Source of the DNA: Paramacrobiotus metropolitanus
Lineage: Eukaryota > Tardigrada > Eutardigrada > Parachela > Macrobiotidae
DNA: 64,000 bases
Direction of reading: 5' to 3'
Assembly (NCBI RefSeq): GCF_019649055.1
Contig: NW_026570293.1
Span: 645,814 to 709,813, forward strand
How positions within the stretch are numbered: the stretch's first letter is position 1; each line of letters begins with the position of its first letter. A program made the translations under genes and the position numbers. The notes below the pieces were generated by a model. The model was not told the DNA's origin and did not search any database. It worked only from the letters and a program-made list of their open reading frames with translations. Shown piece after piece: positions 1 through 10,849 of this stretch.

Positions 1-690
1 TGTAGTAGAACTGCATAACATCGCATATTCCCTCGGCAACATACAGTACGTTAATGAACGTTTTTGGCCCGAAGGAAAGTGCAACGCATAAATTAATTAA
101 TTACTATTATTATGAGCAGTTCATAATAACTGATAATTATATTAATTTGAAACAACAGATCCAGCACATAGACTCAGGCGTACTTGGTATTTCTGCAGAA
201 ATTCAGAAATGTCAAGATATCGTAAAAGAATTCTCAGCCCAGCTACTTATCTGCCAGTCGTGTTCCCAAATTCGTATACATTAGATAAAAGCTTTTCGGT
301 AGTGTGTGCCACCTTTACTTTCCTGAAAAACCCTGGCTACAAGCAGTAAAGACATGCCGAGCACTTGTTGGTGCAAAAAAACGTGATCGCAGTGTGTGAG
401 AGGATTGTTGATCATCTTTCCCTGGCGCTCAGTTCTGCGTAAATCGTAGCTATACAGTAGTTGCTCACCTTTGAATTTTTAGGACAGAAGGCGCTCTTGA
501 TGTTCGCCAGATTTCCGAAAAATTCGGTCATGTCTGTCGCAACGTGATTCGCTGTAATACAAATCTTTTCGATCCATTAAGAATTTGCAGTTTCGAACAA
601 CCAACTAAGGTAATACGGTGGTTAATGAATTCTTTCCTTGTAGTATTCCGTAATACTCGCATGTGCCTAACTACGAAATGAACGAGCGCT
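1..690. other. non-coding stretch, nothing recognised
   Basis: I see no protein family, RNA gene or structured repeat here. Short open frames look random. It lies downstream, in minus-strand sense, of the astacin remnant, so it may hold lost or diverged exons, but nothing supports that directly. Confidence 0.5.
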
Positions 691-692
691 AC

Positions 693-938
693 TCACATTG
701 GGGTCAGCCAGGAAAACCGGCGTGTGCGATACTGCCAGAAAGTATCGACGAAGCCATCACGGTCTTTCCTTGGCTGTTCGTGTATTATAAAGCCAACGGT
801 ATGCATCAGTTCGTGCTGGATCGTACCATGCCCCACGCCACCGTCTTGCGGTAAAACATGTAGCGCCACGACAGTCCAGTACATGCATCGCGTGCCCGCT
901 GAAAAGTTCCTTTGTATCACTGTAACCAACCGATACAA
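693..938 (-). pseudogene. astacin-family (M12A) metalloprotease catalytic fragment
   Basis: The minus-strand frame contains GTIQHELMHTVGF followed by HEQPRKDRD, the zinc-binding and catalytic signature of astacin metalloproteases, which cleave extracellular proteins. The canonical motif is HExxHxxGxxH. Here the third zinc histidine is one residue too far away (HELMHTVGFIIH), and the cysteine normally just upstream of the GTI segment is replaced by glycine. The flanking sequence does not extend into the rest of the ~200-aa catalytic domain. What remains is about 40 recognisable residues, bounded by non-homologous sequence or undetected splice sites. I infer a degenerate exon or gene relic. The family call is strong and the pseudogene call is moderate. 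The longer plus-strand open frame over this region is its shadow. Confidence 0.6.
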
Positions 939-1344
939 GCGTTTTCTTTTTTTTGACGGGTGGGCGAGAGTTTTCGCAATCTGTTGTTGTGTCGTTAATA
1001 TGTATCAAGATGATAGCGTACGTACCACGGCAATTTTGATTAATGAATCCATGCTATCGTTTTCGAACCAAACAATTTTTTGCTCCATTTTTATTGCGTT
1101 CTACATTTGCATCTTCAGTTGTAAGCAATTATCAGATGAACAGTTTGTCATGGAAGTTAGCGCTCAGTCATATCTTCCTAAACTTAAATATTTTTGAAGA
1201 AGAGTGTCCGGTTTCTTAGTCAGGTCATTTCTAGGCTGAAGGCTGAGTGTCAGTAAAGCATTATTCCGGTGTTGGTCTCCTTGGTGATTTGAATAAGGCC
1301 TGTAAGGGTGCCATAATTATGTTTCTGTTGCTTTCGACGTTTAT

Positions 1345-1656
1345 TTAGCGGTGCTGCGAGCACCCTTTCCAACTGCTATGTTGGTCGCCTTTTACTATTT
1401 TTCCCGTATCTGCTGCCACTACTGTGCAGTTGTGATCATTGACCATGGTTTTCGTTTGAGGTTTATGGCCGTGTGATCTGGGAGAAGGCCTCAGTGCGTC
1501 GGTTTCGATTGTGCCTACAAACCAGTGGCGCCCTTCGTCGTCCCGGGCGTAGTTGGCGCTTTGAATCTGGTTGCCCAAAAACACGTCAAAGGTAAAGGCA
1601 AACGAGTATTTCAGGCAGTCATTTTCCCAGGCGAGTGTCCGTAGACCGGGACGCAC
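1345..1656 (-). CDS. unrecognised minus-strand open frame (exon-like)
   Basis: A 103-codon minus-strand frame whose N-terminal half looks protein-like, with a good mix of hydrophobic and charged residues and Trp/Tyr/Cys spacing (for example ENDCLKYSF and GRHWFVGTIE). I do not recognise the family. It lies on the same strand as the next open frames at 1797-1993 and 2136-2393 and could be one exon of a multi-exon gene. Exon edges and start are uncertain. It could also be random open frame. Confidence 0.25.
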   Translation of the reverse strand: MRPGLRTLAWENDCLKYSFAFTFDVFLGNQIQSANYARDDEGRHWFVGTIETDALRPSPRSHGHKPQTKTMVNDHNCTVVAADTGKIVKGDQHSSWKGCSQHR

Positions 1657-1796
1657 TCGATTTTCATCGGTGCCGGCCGTACCGCTTGACCGGCGCGATG
1701 CATTGATTTTGTTGGCTATAATTGTGGCACCCGACTCACGATCAGTTGCTCCACAGTTTTCTCCTCCGTTTCAGACAACCGCCTTTCTGGCAAATG

Positions 1797-1993
1797 TTAT
1801 GCGATCGTCTCCGTGAATCCATGGTCATGGTCTTCCGAAGCCGGCAGGTGAATGACGTACATGATATAAGCTACATCCTGCCATGCCACAAGCTTTAGGC
1901 TGTCCACCGGCTGGTTTTTGTGACTTGTCGTAATGCTTTCGTTGTGGGAATTGACTTCCGCCGGCGTGGACAGTAAGCGCCAACCCTCTTACA
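1797..1993 (-). CDS. unrecognised exon-like minus-strand frame
   Basis: About 64 open codons without an initiating ATG, starting after an AG that could be a 3' splice site and ending in TAA. The peptide (including LLSTPAEVNSHNES and LKLVAWQDVAYIMYVIHL) has coding-like composition. It shares its strand with the fragments at 1345-1656 and 2136-2393, so one decayed or spliced gene is possible. No family is recognised. Confidence 0.22.
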
Positions 1994-2135
1994 AACTAGC
2001 TTTACTGAGCTGTATGGGAATGTGTCATGCAGCGGATGCGTCTTTAACGTTTTGGCATTACCGCCAGGATTTATAAAAACGTAATGTCCCCGTACGTCTC
2101 TATTGCTTGACCGCTCTCAACTCTGTCAGCCATTT

Positions 2136-2393
2136 CTACCCCCGGGTTTGATTTTCGTCCAGTTTGTTGTCGCGAAATGGTTTCAGTTCAGCACATATTC
2201 GATAAAAATACGATGGCAGTTCCGATACACTACACGCAGAGTGATTTTCTGCCGTGGTGACCTGAACAGAAGTTACCATTCCGTTTCCCTTACGAGCAAA
2301 ATACACCACATCCAATGTTGGCTGAATTCGCGATTCCGGAATTAACCAGTATTCTTTTGCGTCGTCGGTTTCTCTGTCCTCAGATGTAGACAT
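2136..2393 (-). CDS. 85-aa open frame, resembles the PTxD-VTSVQVT block of Crinkler/RHS-like proteins
   Basis: An ATG-initiated 85-codon frame (MSTSEDRETDD...). Its middle holds PESRIQPTLDVVYFA, and VTSVQVTTAENHS follows. This spacing recalls the conserved stretch near the C-terminal part of Crinkler/RHS-type proteins, where a hydrophobic Q-T-x-x-x-H strand follows an xPTxD motif. That resemblance is from memory of the family and is weak. No partner domain (NTPase or nuclease) is visible within the window. The frame is probably a fragment; upstream minus-strand frames at 2681-3299 may belong with it. Confidence 0.3.
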   Translation of the reverse strand: MSTSEDRETDDAKEYWLIPESRIQPTLDVVYFARKGNGMVTSVQVTTAENHSACSVSELPSYFYRICAELKPFRDNKLDENQTRG

Positions 2394-2680
2394 ATTCCTC
2401 CTATTCCTCCTATTCTCTTGTAAAAAGGTACAGCGGCAGCAACGCAACCACGCTTCCAGTCTCTTTGAACACGCTTTCCTTGAATTCGTTTTCGTTTATT
2501 TTGAACCTTTTTTCTTCACTCCGGTTTCACTATCTCTCTAGCTCTTTTTTTAGCCATAGCAAAAACAAACCCTTTGAAGTAATCTTCAAAAGCTTGATTT
2601 TTTTATTAACATAATAACCTATGTCTTCTCCTTGTTTTTTACCCGTCTTCGGCTGTCACTTTCTGGATCACTTTTGATTT

Positions 2681-3299
2681 TCAAAAGCGCTCACGAAATC
2701 CGTCGTGAACGTTAACTTTTTCTTTTTTCTTTTCTCGCCGCACTCCAGTGAGTTCATACAACCTACTTTGGTTGTCTATGTCAGTGCCAGTATCACCCCT
2801 AAAAAAACTTAAAACGTCGAATTCAATTTCACGCAGTCCTTTGTGAAACAAGTTGCGTGCGAAGTATTCCGCAGCGTCCCACTTTACATCAAATAAGCGT
2901 TTCGGCATATTCAACTAATTCCAGTGCCAACTCATCTTTGTTCCAAATTTCGCCGCACCTATAAGTGCAGCTGAAAAACAATTACGACAAGTACATACAG
3001 TAATTACGGTACCTGTCGTGATTTTTTTGAAACATCTGTCGCCAGACTGCAGAAATTTCTTACCCTGCAGGGCTTTAGCAGATTCTTTTCGTTCCCATGA
3101 ACAATGTTCCCAATTCGCACACACGACCCACGTCCTTATCCCATTTAACCTCTATGGAGGAAATGAATATCAGTCTGCGATTTTTGAGGCGGACGTTATC
3201 TTTTGAGTCGTCATCGACTTCCTGGTCTTCAGCTTTTCTCCAGCTTTTGAATTTCTTCCAGAACGGTTCGTAGGTTTCTGCGGCAGTCTTTTTTCTCAA
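2681..3299 (-). CDS. unrecognised minus-strand open frames, possibly upstream exons
   Basis: Three short minus-strand frames lie end to end (2681-2914, 2915-3124 and 3075-3299). The first (including FDVKWDAAEYFARNLF) and the last (WKKFKSWRKAEDQEVDDDSK) have coding-like composition. They sit upstream, in the same sense, of the 2136-2393 frame. No family is recognised and no splice model is convincing. Confidence 0.2.
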
Positions 3300-4110
3300 T
3301 GGTAACCGTCAATAAAAGCAACGCGCGGTTGGTCGTCATAAATGTTACTGATTATTTTAACAGAATGTCACTTCTTCAAGTACCTGTATTTTATTAAGTG
3401 GTGAACTGTGACAAACCCAAGGTAACAATCTCGTTGTGATTCTTACTTAAAAAGTCACTATAATATTATTAATTTTATCTGTAACGGCAAGTAACGTGCT
3501 TATCAACATGCTGTATTCATCAGCACCTCGAGACATTAATAACAAGCTGTCAGTTCTCGAAGGTCCTCCTTGAAACCGAAGCATGCTAGCAACATAGACG
3601 AAAGATATATATCCTGACTTCTAGTACTGTTATACAGTAGTTAAGTACAAATCCATCTGTCTTCGACAACCAACCATCGGCCTATTCAGCGCCGAGCATC
3701 GTGGGCAGCGTACTAATGATGCCGTTGAATATGATTTTGTTTACAGTTGTGCCGGGATTCTCGCCTCGCAGGTCTCTGCTTGAGTAACTTGTATGAGTAG
3801 GTCTCTAAATGTCCAGGTCGCTTTTTCTGAACCAGTCTTTTCGAATCATAAATGTATTTTGCAGATTTTTTGCTTATTAAAAGGGAGAGGTCTTGTACTT
3901 ATTACGGGAAGGCTAGCCGCGCAAAGACGAAAATGCGCATTCGGTTTGCGTAGAAAGGGCCGACTTTTTCTGTCGTATATCCGGCAGAAGTATTCGTACT
4001 TAGCTTCTTGTTACTTATCAATATTTATTGAGCTAAAGGCTGTATTACAACAATGTAAAATAGCGTTGGTGCTGAAGATTGTACGAATATACTGTGCCAA
4101 CGCAAGTTGT
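3300..4110. other. non-coding stretch, nothing recognised
   Basis: AT-rich DNA with no recognised gene or element. The plus-strand 121-codon frame starting at 3793 has no family resemblance and looks like chance. Confidence 0.4.
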
Positions 4111-4121
4111 GAACGTGTGTT

Positions 4122-4190
4122 TTGGTTTCCGTGTTTGGCAACATTTGGATGTCATTAACTGATATCCGTTTGCCTGCCGATTGCGGAAAC
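4122..4190. repeat. dispersed ~70-bp imperfect palindrome, copy 1
   Basis: The unit starts TTCCGTGTTTGGCA and ends TGCCGATTGCGGAA, so its ends are imperfect inverted repeats around a short spacer containing a TCATTAACTGAT-like core. Diverged copies lie at 15352-15425 and 19283-19355. The organisation suggests a very short MITE or another mobile palindrome, but no target duplication was verified. Confidence 0.5.
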
Positions 4191-4399
4191 TGAACAGCTT
4201 TTATTGTATCGAACAACCCAGTGCTGGATACCATACCAGTAAATACTAACAGAAAAGCGCGGCGTGCACATGAATACTAACTTTGCTACCCTGTAATAAA
4301 GCGGTGTCATATCAAAGATTTATACCGTAGTTTGCACTGAGCAGTATCATTCTGGTAGTTGCCACTTGCCAGTAAGTATTGCCTTGTACCGGTAAATCT

Positions 4400-4480
4400 A
4401 ACATCGCTAACTACCTAAATAAATTGCATAAGTACTTGTGTTATGTATTGCACATTGTAGATTCACGGTTTGTAGTACGA
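4400..4480 (+). repeat. ~80-bp repeat block A, copy 1
   Basis: The block from AACATCGCTAACTACC through GTAGTACGAGAATA recurs almost unchanged at 6716-6805 in the same orientation, with a small insertion near the middle. It marks a segmental duplication or a dispersed repeat. Confidence 0.7.
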
Positions 4481-4989
4481 GAATAATATATTACAAGAAA
4501 CTGCCTCGGCTTCGCCTCCGCGTTTCTTGTGGTCCATGGGCATTTTATTTGAATTTGAATAAATATTTATTAGAAATTTAGAATAACATCTATATTTCGT
4601 CGAAACATGATCGGTACATGCAATAGGGCAAACACGAATTTTAATTATATGAAAATAAAAGTTCATGATTCTCTCAACCTTGAAAGCATTCCCTTTGGCT
4701 GTACATGCAGATAAGTTTTACGATATCCACTACCCGAAAAAGAAAGCCGAAATATAGCCGAAAGTTTACGGTATCATCATATTGCACTTTCTTCTAGAAA
4801 AACCTATCAAAGCGGAATAAATAAATTTACTGAGTTTTGCCAGTTGTATCGCCTATCTCCGTTGAACGTTACAGAGGACGTAATTGTACGGTATATAGCA
4901 TACCTTTTTAACCGTGGTATTTCTTATTCGTCAGTCAAAGTTTATTTATCCGCGCAAGAGGTGTGAAATTCGAAACACTGGATTACTAG

Positions 4990-5485
4990 TTCGGTGGCTC
5001 GTCACTTTACTGGCTCTTTTCACTGGAAAGTGGTGGGTGCCCGTAGTGTACGTCCAATGACTCCGGTCAGTAGTGGTACCTCGGCTACTTGCTTACCTAA
5101 CCGGTTCTGTTCCCCGGACAGTAGTGGTAGTTCGATCGGTTGCTCACCTAACGGACTCTGTGCACTCGACAGTAGTGGTAGCTCGGTCACTCGTATCACC
5201 AAACGGGCTTTCTGCGGCGGACAGCAGTGGTAGTTCGGTCACTCATATACACTGTACAATAATGACAGCTTGGTCACCCGCTCACCTACCGGGCTTTTTG
5301 CGCCGGACAGTAATGACGGCTCGGTCAACCGCTCACATAGCAATCCGTAGTGGTAGTTCGGTCACTCACTGGCTTAGCGGGCTATTGTAACTAGAATATA
5401 GTGGTATTTCGGTCACTCGCTGAACTAACGGGTTTGTGCACTGAACAGCTGCGGTAGTTCGGTCTATCACTGATTTAAATTTAAC
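4990..5485 (+). repeat. degenerate minisatellite, ~55-60 bp unit, about 8 copies
   Basis: Repeated variants of a unit containing CGGACAGTAGTGGTAGTTCG and GTCACTCGCTCACCTAACGGG run in tandem. Unit length varies and later copies are more diverged. Both strands show short open frames over the array, but these only reflect the repeat and are not genes. Confidence 0.75.
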
Positions 5486-5689
5486 AGACAATCACAGTAT
5501 TGATCGTGTAGCGAGCGATAGCTGCTCGGCCGGCACTTGTTTAGAAATTGTCCTCGATGTAGTCGTTAGATATGTAGTCGTTCTTGTCGTAATAACGGTC
5601 TGCTAATTAAACTCATTCTGATATTCTAATTAGTAGGAAATACTTTCATTTTTTAACTCTATCTTACCAGGGCTCGGTCACCACCTCCC

Positions 5690-6332
5690 CCCTCAGAAAA
5701 ATCTCATTTTTTGTTTGAAGACACAATAGGTATGGGGAACACTTAAAAAAATTCTTTCATCGGCAATGGTCCAGTGGGCGTGGCTAACCACGATTTACTG
5801 GTTGACATTATTACATGTATAGCCATTGCCGTATTGCTGCACGTAATTATGGTGTTACAGATTACACTGATAAATTCATTTTGCGAGTTCTGTGTTATCT
5901 ATTACCACTGTAGTTTTACTTCTTGATTTGATTCTGCTTCCTAATTAATTGTTTTGGAAAATTAAAATTGTTAGAGAACTCGGCAGTGGCGACTGCACTG
6001 AAACCCGAACAGAGCGTGTGCTGCATTTTAGAGCTGGATACGTGGCGAGATTCTTTAAAAATGCCACTTTTTCAAAACAGTGAATTAGGAAGCAAAATCA
6101 AATCAAGGAGTAAAACTAAAGTGGTAATGAATAATACAGAACTGGCAAAATAAATTTATCAGTGTATTGAGTTTAATGGGTAACACCATATGCGCCGCAA
6201 TACGGCAGCACGGCAACACATGCAATAATGTCGACCGTGAAATTCGGGTTTGGCCACGCCCACTGAACAATGCCGATGAGTATTTTAGTGTTCCTATACC
6301 TGTGTCAAACAAAAACGAGATTTTCTGAGAAG
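5690..6332. mobile_element. foldback element with ~270-bp inverted arms
   Basis: The arm starting CTCAGAAAAATCTCATTTTT pairs, with about 20-25% mismatch, with the arm ending CGAGATTTTCTGAG. Matching internal blocks (CAGTGGGCGTGGC and GCCACGCCCACTG; TTGATTTGATTCTGCTTCC and GGAAGCAAAATCAAATCAA) continue inward, leaving about 80-100 bp of loop. There is no coding capacity. The structure fits a foldback DNA element or a head-to-head inverted duplication. Target duplications were not identified. Confidence 0.7.
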
Positions 6333-6608
6333 AGGTGGAAGCCCTGAATGAACATTTAGCAACACTGTCTGTTTAAAATTCCACGACGATAATTTTTATT
6401 ATAATAATTTAGTTACATACATTTGGTGAAGGTAGTCAAAACTCTTCCGCTTCGGCGTTCGAACCGGGAGAGGTTTTGAACGAAATGAATACTATCTGGC
6501 CGGGTTTTCGACTACGGGCTTTCAGAATATAATATTGGTTTTGGTCAGTCTTTTCTGGTTTGCCGGCTCTGGTGTATCCCATTCGTGGCAATATAGATCT
6601 GAATCTGG

Positions 6609-6913
6609 ATATTTTATTGAAGGCTCTCAGTAAGTACACATATTATGGAACTGTCCATACTCTTTACAACGCATTTGCTCAATTGAGTTTATTCCTGTGT
6701 TAGGTTAATTAAGTACTAACATCGCTAACTACCTAAATAAATTGCATAAGACTTACTTGTGTTATGTATTGCACATTGTAGATTCACGGTTTGTAGTACG
6801 AGAATATATTTTATTGAAGGCTCTCAGTAAGTACACATATTATGGAACTGTCCATACTCTTTACAGCGCATTTGCTCAATTGAGTTTATTCCTGTGTTAG
6901 GTTAATTAAGTAC
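6609..6913 (+). repeat. direct duplication: ~106-bp block B twice, separated by block A copy 2
   Basis: Block B (starting ATTTTATTGAAGGCTCTCAG, ending GGTTAATTAAGTACT) is present at about 6609-6715 and again at 6808-6913 with one or two mismatches. Block A copy 2 (6716-6805) lies between them. The arrangement B-A-B suggests a tandem duplication of an A-B unit, with another A block at 4400-4480. Confidence 0.75.
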
Positions 6914-6929
6914 TCTACATACTTACCTC

Positions 6930-7105
6930 GTACAACTGCTAAAAAATTTTTAGCTTTAGCAGGATGTACTTCTTTTAGTTTTATTTACTGCATAATAATC
7001 GTTTAATGACTATTATGCAGTAAACTAAAATACGAACATCCTGCTAAAGGCAACGCAGGCTAAAGGTCACTTTAGCAGTTACTGTACGTAACTGCTAAAA
7101 TGATC
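6930..7105. mobile_element. short hairpin MITE-like element
   Basis: Arms containing TTTAGCAGGATGT and a TTTACTGCATAATA block are mirrored by TATTATGCAGTAAA and ACATCCTGCTAAA. The outer ends are the complementary-type motif AACTGCTAAAA and TTTTAGCAGTTA. The element is about 175 bp and has no coding capacity. It looks like a miniature inverted-repeat element. Confidence 0.6.
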
Positions 7106-8242
7106 GCTTGCCTGAGTACCTATACATGTTTCATGGCAACAGGCACACCAAAAACTTTTCGTACGTGTCTCGCAAGTGCAGACTTCACAATTAAGTACTG
7201 CAATTTCCGGACGCACTGACGGTTTACATAATTACATTACTGTACTCACGCACACTTCCTGCATACATTCCAAAATTAAACTCAGAATCTCATAAACCAG
7301 ATTTTTGTTTCAATTTGCGACGGGTGCTACCTTAGTCAGACATTCCGCTGCTTTTCTCCAAAGATTTCCGTGTTAGGTAAGTCTCTGTTATGTATTAGGT
7401 AAGTTTCCATTTCCATTCCATTTCCATGTAAATCGTCTTTGCATTTGAGCCTCAGGAGTAATTAGCTGTAACTGACTGCGCCATTGTGTCTTGCGAGCAC
7501 GATTTAATAATATTATGTTGCAACAGAGGATGCAAGTGAACATTTGTATTAGTTGAAGAAGCTACTGTGGCAGCTAAATTCACTTTAATAACCAGTGAAC
7601 TCAACAGTCTACGATCTGTACGATGTGAAGTTTTTTGCCTTCAAATCCGCAGTGGTGCTCGTCGCTCGAAACCGTGCCTCTACCAAAAATCAAACGATAC
7701 AGCAGCGTACAGAGAAGCACAGAATTTCTCTGTATGTACGAGCATGTACTCGTACGACTCCGAGTCATCCCTGCTTTTGCGATAAAATAATTTAATACTG
7801 CGATCGCAAAATGTCCAGAAAGTATCCGCTGCGCTTCTCCACGGCTTCTTAAGACTTTTGCACCGTATGACTCCCGCTTACAAACGGATTTTTGTAATCG
7901 TGACAACTAACTTCCGCATTTTGTGCTTACCCGTATCTTACGTGCAATATTTTGCCACTTGCCTAGAGCTGGCCTGTTGTGTTGTACTTGCAGCGCGCTT
8001 TTGTCGCGGGCTAGACACCGTGCGACGCAATTAGTGTTTATAGAGTTTCGTAATGTTTTTGATATACCGAACTACCTATATTATTTGTGGCAGATTTTTG
8101 GACACTTTTTTCCAGATATTTTTACAAACAGTAAAATTGAAATTTATGTACAGCATACAAGCCGGACAGCAATGAATATTATTAGCTTACGACCAGTACG
8201 AGGCAAGTGTCCCTTAAATTAATAGACGCGTTTTGCCTTACC
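7106..8242. other. non-coding stretch, nothing recognised
   Basis: Several 60-100-codon chance frames exist, but none shows a family motif. No structured repeat was noticed. Confidence 0.4.
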
Positions 8243-8786
8243 ATAAATTGACAACCTAGACCGCAATGTGCGAACCTGGCAGCCACCATGGGCTGGCATC
8301 GCGTAATACAAACGGTTGACTGCATTGCTGCCATTGACTTAACGTTAAAGTAAGTTGGCATTTACATTCGCAAAAATCTCAACCGAACCTGCGAACTCAC
8401 GTTCAAAATAATGGAGAAAAAATTTGGGAATTTTTTGGTACCTAGCAAGTAAGTTTTCATGGCAAGCAAACAAAGTTATGAACATTTGTAGTTTCTCGTA
8501 GACACAGCATAAGATTCGTGCGAGGAGCCGTTGAAGAGGGTCCTATGCTATGTCTACGAGAACCCATAAACATAACTTTCTCTACGAACACTTACTTACT
8601 AGGTACAAAAATTCCAGATTTTCTCCATCATTTGAAATGTTAGGTTGTAGTTGGGATTAAAGTTTAGATGAGCAAATGCCGATTCAGTTTAACGTCGAAG
8701 TCAATGGGAGCAATGCATCACCATTTGATTACATGCTGCCAACCATGGTGGCTGCTGAACATTACATTTAAATTGTCAATTTAAAG
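8243..8786. mobile_element. foldback element with ~260-bp inverted arms
   Basis: The ends are TAAATTGACAA and TTGTCAATTTA. Inner paired blocks include CAGCCACCATGG / CCATGGTGGCTG, AATGGAGAAAA / TTTTCTCCATC and CGTAGACACAGCATA / TATGCTATGTCTACG. The central loop is only about 20 bp, so the element forms an almost complete hairpin. It has no coding capacity. The arms are clearly diverged, so it is not a recent insertion. Confidence 0.75.
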
Positions 8787-9074
8787 TAACAACAAATCTA
8801 TTAATGGACACTTCGTAATAAATTCATTTTCGTCCATCCCAGCGGCCATGTTGTTCCATATGAGAGCAGCTTCAGCTGCGTCCGGGTAGCAGAGTGCTAT
8901 TTTTCCTGAACCAGTTAATCCGGTGAATCTTCCTCCGTCTTTGCGTGGGCAAAGATAACTAAAAGCGCCAATCACCCTGTCGTATATCATCCACCCGACA
9001 GTTTTGATGTCATCGATATCGGGGTCGTAAATGTCTAAAGGCACACCGATCCCATGACCCATCTGTTCCGGCAT
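8781..9074 (-). CDS. unrecognised 97-codon minus-strand frame
   Basis: A protein-like frame (including DIYDPDIDDIKTVGWMIYD and GRFTGLTGSGKIALCYPD). Coding-like sequence appears to continue upstream in another frame (about 9075-9115), which suggests a frameshift. It lies just downstream, in minus sense, of the Ty3/gypsy relic and might be part of a mobile element, but no domain is recognised. Confidence 0.3.
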   Translation of the reverse strand: MPEQMGHGIGVPLDIYDPDIDDIKTVGWMIYDRVIGAFSYLCPRKDGGRFTGLTGSGKIALCYPDAAEAALIWNNMAAGMDENEFITKCPLIDLLLL

Positions 9075-9515
9075 CGACTGTTTTCAGTTTCACCGGGTCG
9101 GGCTGTCTTTGAGTGGCCATGCTCTGCTGTAATATACGATCAGTCTTAAAGGGCCGAGCAGTTACGTCGGTTCGGGTATCCAGCTATCTCTTTCCCTGGT
9201 TGCCTGCTTGTTATTGAACGTTTTCCCACGCATCCCAGACTGAAGTCCCCGGTCGACTTTTTGTGTGTACTTTCTTTGTGAGTTGTGAAACAGTTGGTAC
9301 GAAATCAACAATCTGGAAGGTCAGCCAACTTGTCCGTCGCTTCTGTCTAACCTTTCCCAAGCGATTCAATGATGTTTCCGAAATCTGGTGACTTCTTCAT
9401 CGAATCTGCTCAGTGGTAGTTCGGTTAGCTTTGATATCGCTTCTTTGCATGATTTTCTAGCTACATCATATCGTTGACGTTGATTGAGTGGGGCGATACC
9501 ACTCACCCGATCGCG

Positions 9516-9630
9516 CTGACTGATTGTCAACGAACCAAAACTTGACATGCAAATTCTACGTTCTATGTGAACGTCATATATATTATATATATACACTCGT
9601 AGCGTATTATAGCGTACCTATCTGACGCCC
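9516..9630 (-). repeat. direct repeat at the gypsy relic, left copy (possible LTR fragment)
   Basis: This block shares TTGACATGCAAATTCTACG and the flanking CCGATCG...CTGACTGATTGTCAACGAACCA with 11711-11815 in the same orientation, about 2.2 kb away, with roughly 75-80% identity. RNase H remnants begin immediately to the right. It could be a decayed LTR or solo-LTR piece; termini were not defined. Confidence 0.45.
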
Positions 9631-9639
9631 CCCCCCCTC

Positions 9640-9958
9640 TCCCACATGAAGTCACCACTGGAGATCTCTTCTTGTTTCCGAAAACGCTGAAGATGGGGCG
9701 GATGGGCTGGTGGACCGTACAGAGGATGGATTCACGTCCTGTGATGTATTGGTGGAACTTCCGACATCCAGATACCAAGGCCAAGGCCTCCTCAATTTGG
9801 TCATAGTTTTTCTCCGCCGCTGGCAGGGTCTTTGAGGCTTGTGCGAATGACCATGTCGCGGAGTGCCTTGATACGATCTTGGGAGATGTGGCGACCTCGG
9901 TGATGCACCACACACCACACACCTCAAGTGTTTCACAGAATGTTGCAGGAAGAATCAC
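9640..9958 (-). pseudogene. RNase H region of a decayed Ty3/gypsy retrotransposon
   Basis: The minus-strand frame reads AEKNYDQIEEALALVSG followed by CRKFHQYITGRES, the standard RNase H stretch after the thumb in Ty3/gypsy Pol. The frame is interrupted, and the catalytic context is only partly preserved. It continues the RT remnant upstream at 9969-10330. The gene is not functional. Confidence 0.7.
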
Positions 9959-9968
9959 TTACTGCGTT

Positions 9969-10330
9969 TCAACGTGAACTCATGCCCTTCCAGACGTTGC
10001 AGGACATTCTTCTGGTTCGGAGGTGCTTTTCGTCCGTTGCTGAGTGACAGTGATGTCGCCTAGGTAAATCGCAATCCCCTCGCATCCCTGGAGGACTCTG
10101 CTGGAACACTCTGGGGCCATAGGCGACACCGAGGGAGACGGTTAAACTAGAACAACGCTTATTGGTGGTTATTATTACCACGTTCTTGTTCTCGTCACCC
10201 AGTTCCAACGGCGCATAAGCTTGCGTCAGGTTCAGCGTACTGAACTTCCACCCGCCATTTAGTTTCGTAGGCATCTCACCCGGCGTCGTCAGCGAATATT
10301 GCTGGCCGTCGAAAGCATCGCTGAGTCCTA
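9969..10330 (-). pseudogene. reverse transcriptase region of a decayed Ty3/gypsy retrotransposon
   Basis: The minus-strand frame includes GGWKFSTLNLTQAYAPLEL and SLGVAYGPRVFQQ, matching RT blocks around the first catalytic Asp and the FG-P-FQ motif. The Asp normally found in the SxLDLxxAY motif is replaced by Asn (STLNLTQAY), which would inactivate polymerase activity. The YxDD block lies in a different frame or is destroyed. Confidence 0.75.
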
Positions 10331-10849
10331 CTTCAGCACAGGTTCGGATGTCACCAGCCTATTTCTGTGTCGTCACCACGGGTGCTGTCGAGTCGGCCCG
10401 TCCCACTAGTGTCAGGATTTCACTCCCTACCAGGCGAACCAGGTCACGCTTTACAGCTTCGCCGACGGCGAATGGGGCCGGTCTGGCTTTCCGAAATACC
10501 GGTGTGGCGCCGGACTTAACGTGTAGGTGAGCCTTGTAGTGCTTACAATGGCCGAGTTCCTCCCGGAATACGTGTTCTTTAGGAGTTATACCACCTCCAG
10601 GGAACCGAAAATAGCGGATAACGTGGTCGACTGCAGATCCCGCAGGCTCAACTGTTTAAATTCAGAGCTTGGATCCGGTCACTGCCTAGCTCGTTTTCTC
10701 CTGTGGTCCCAACCAAGAGCGGTAGTGCTTTACGGGGCCGCGCATGGTTAACATCCACAGTCGTTTGACCGATGACCTTTAGCGTGTAACCGTAAAACTC
10801 TGTAGCGTGCTGATGTAAGGGGATAGCTTGGGCGATCCGATTAACCTCA

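Noticed and set aside
724-1197. 157-codon plus-strand frame
   Set aside because: It overlaps the recognisable astacin motif on the other strand and has no family resemblance.
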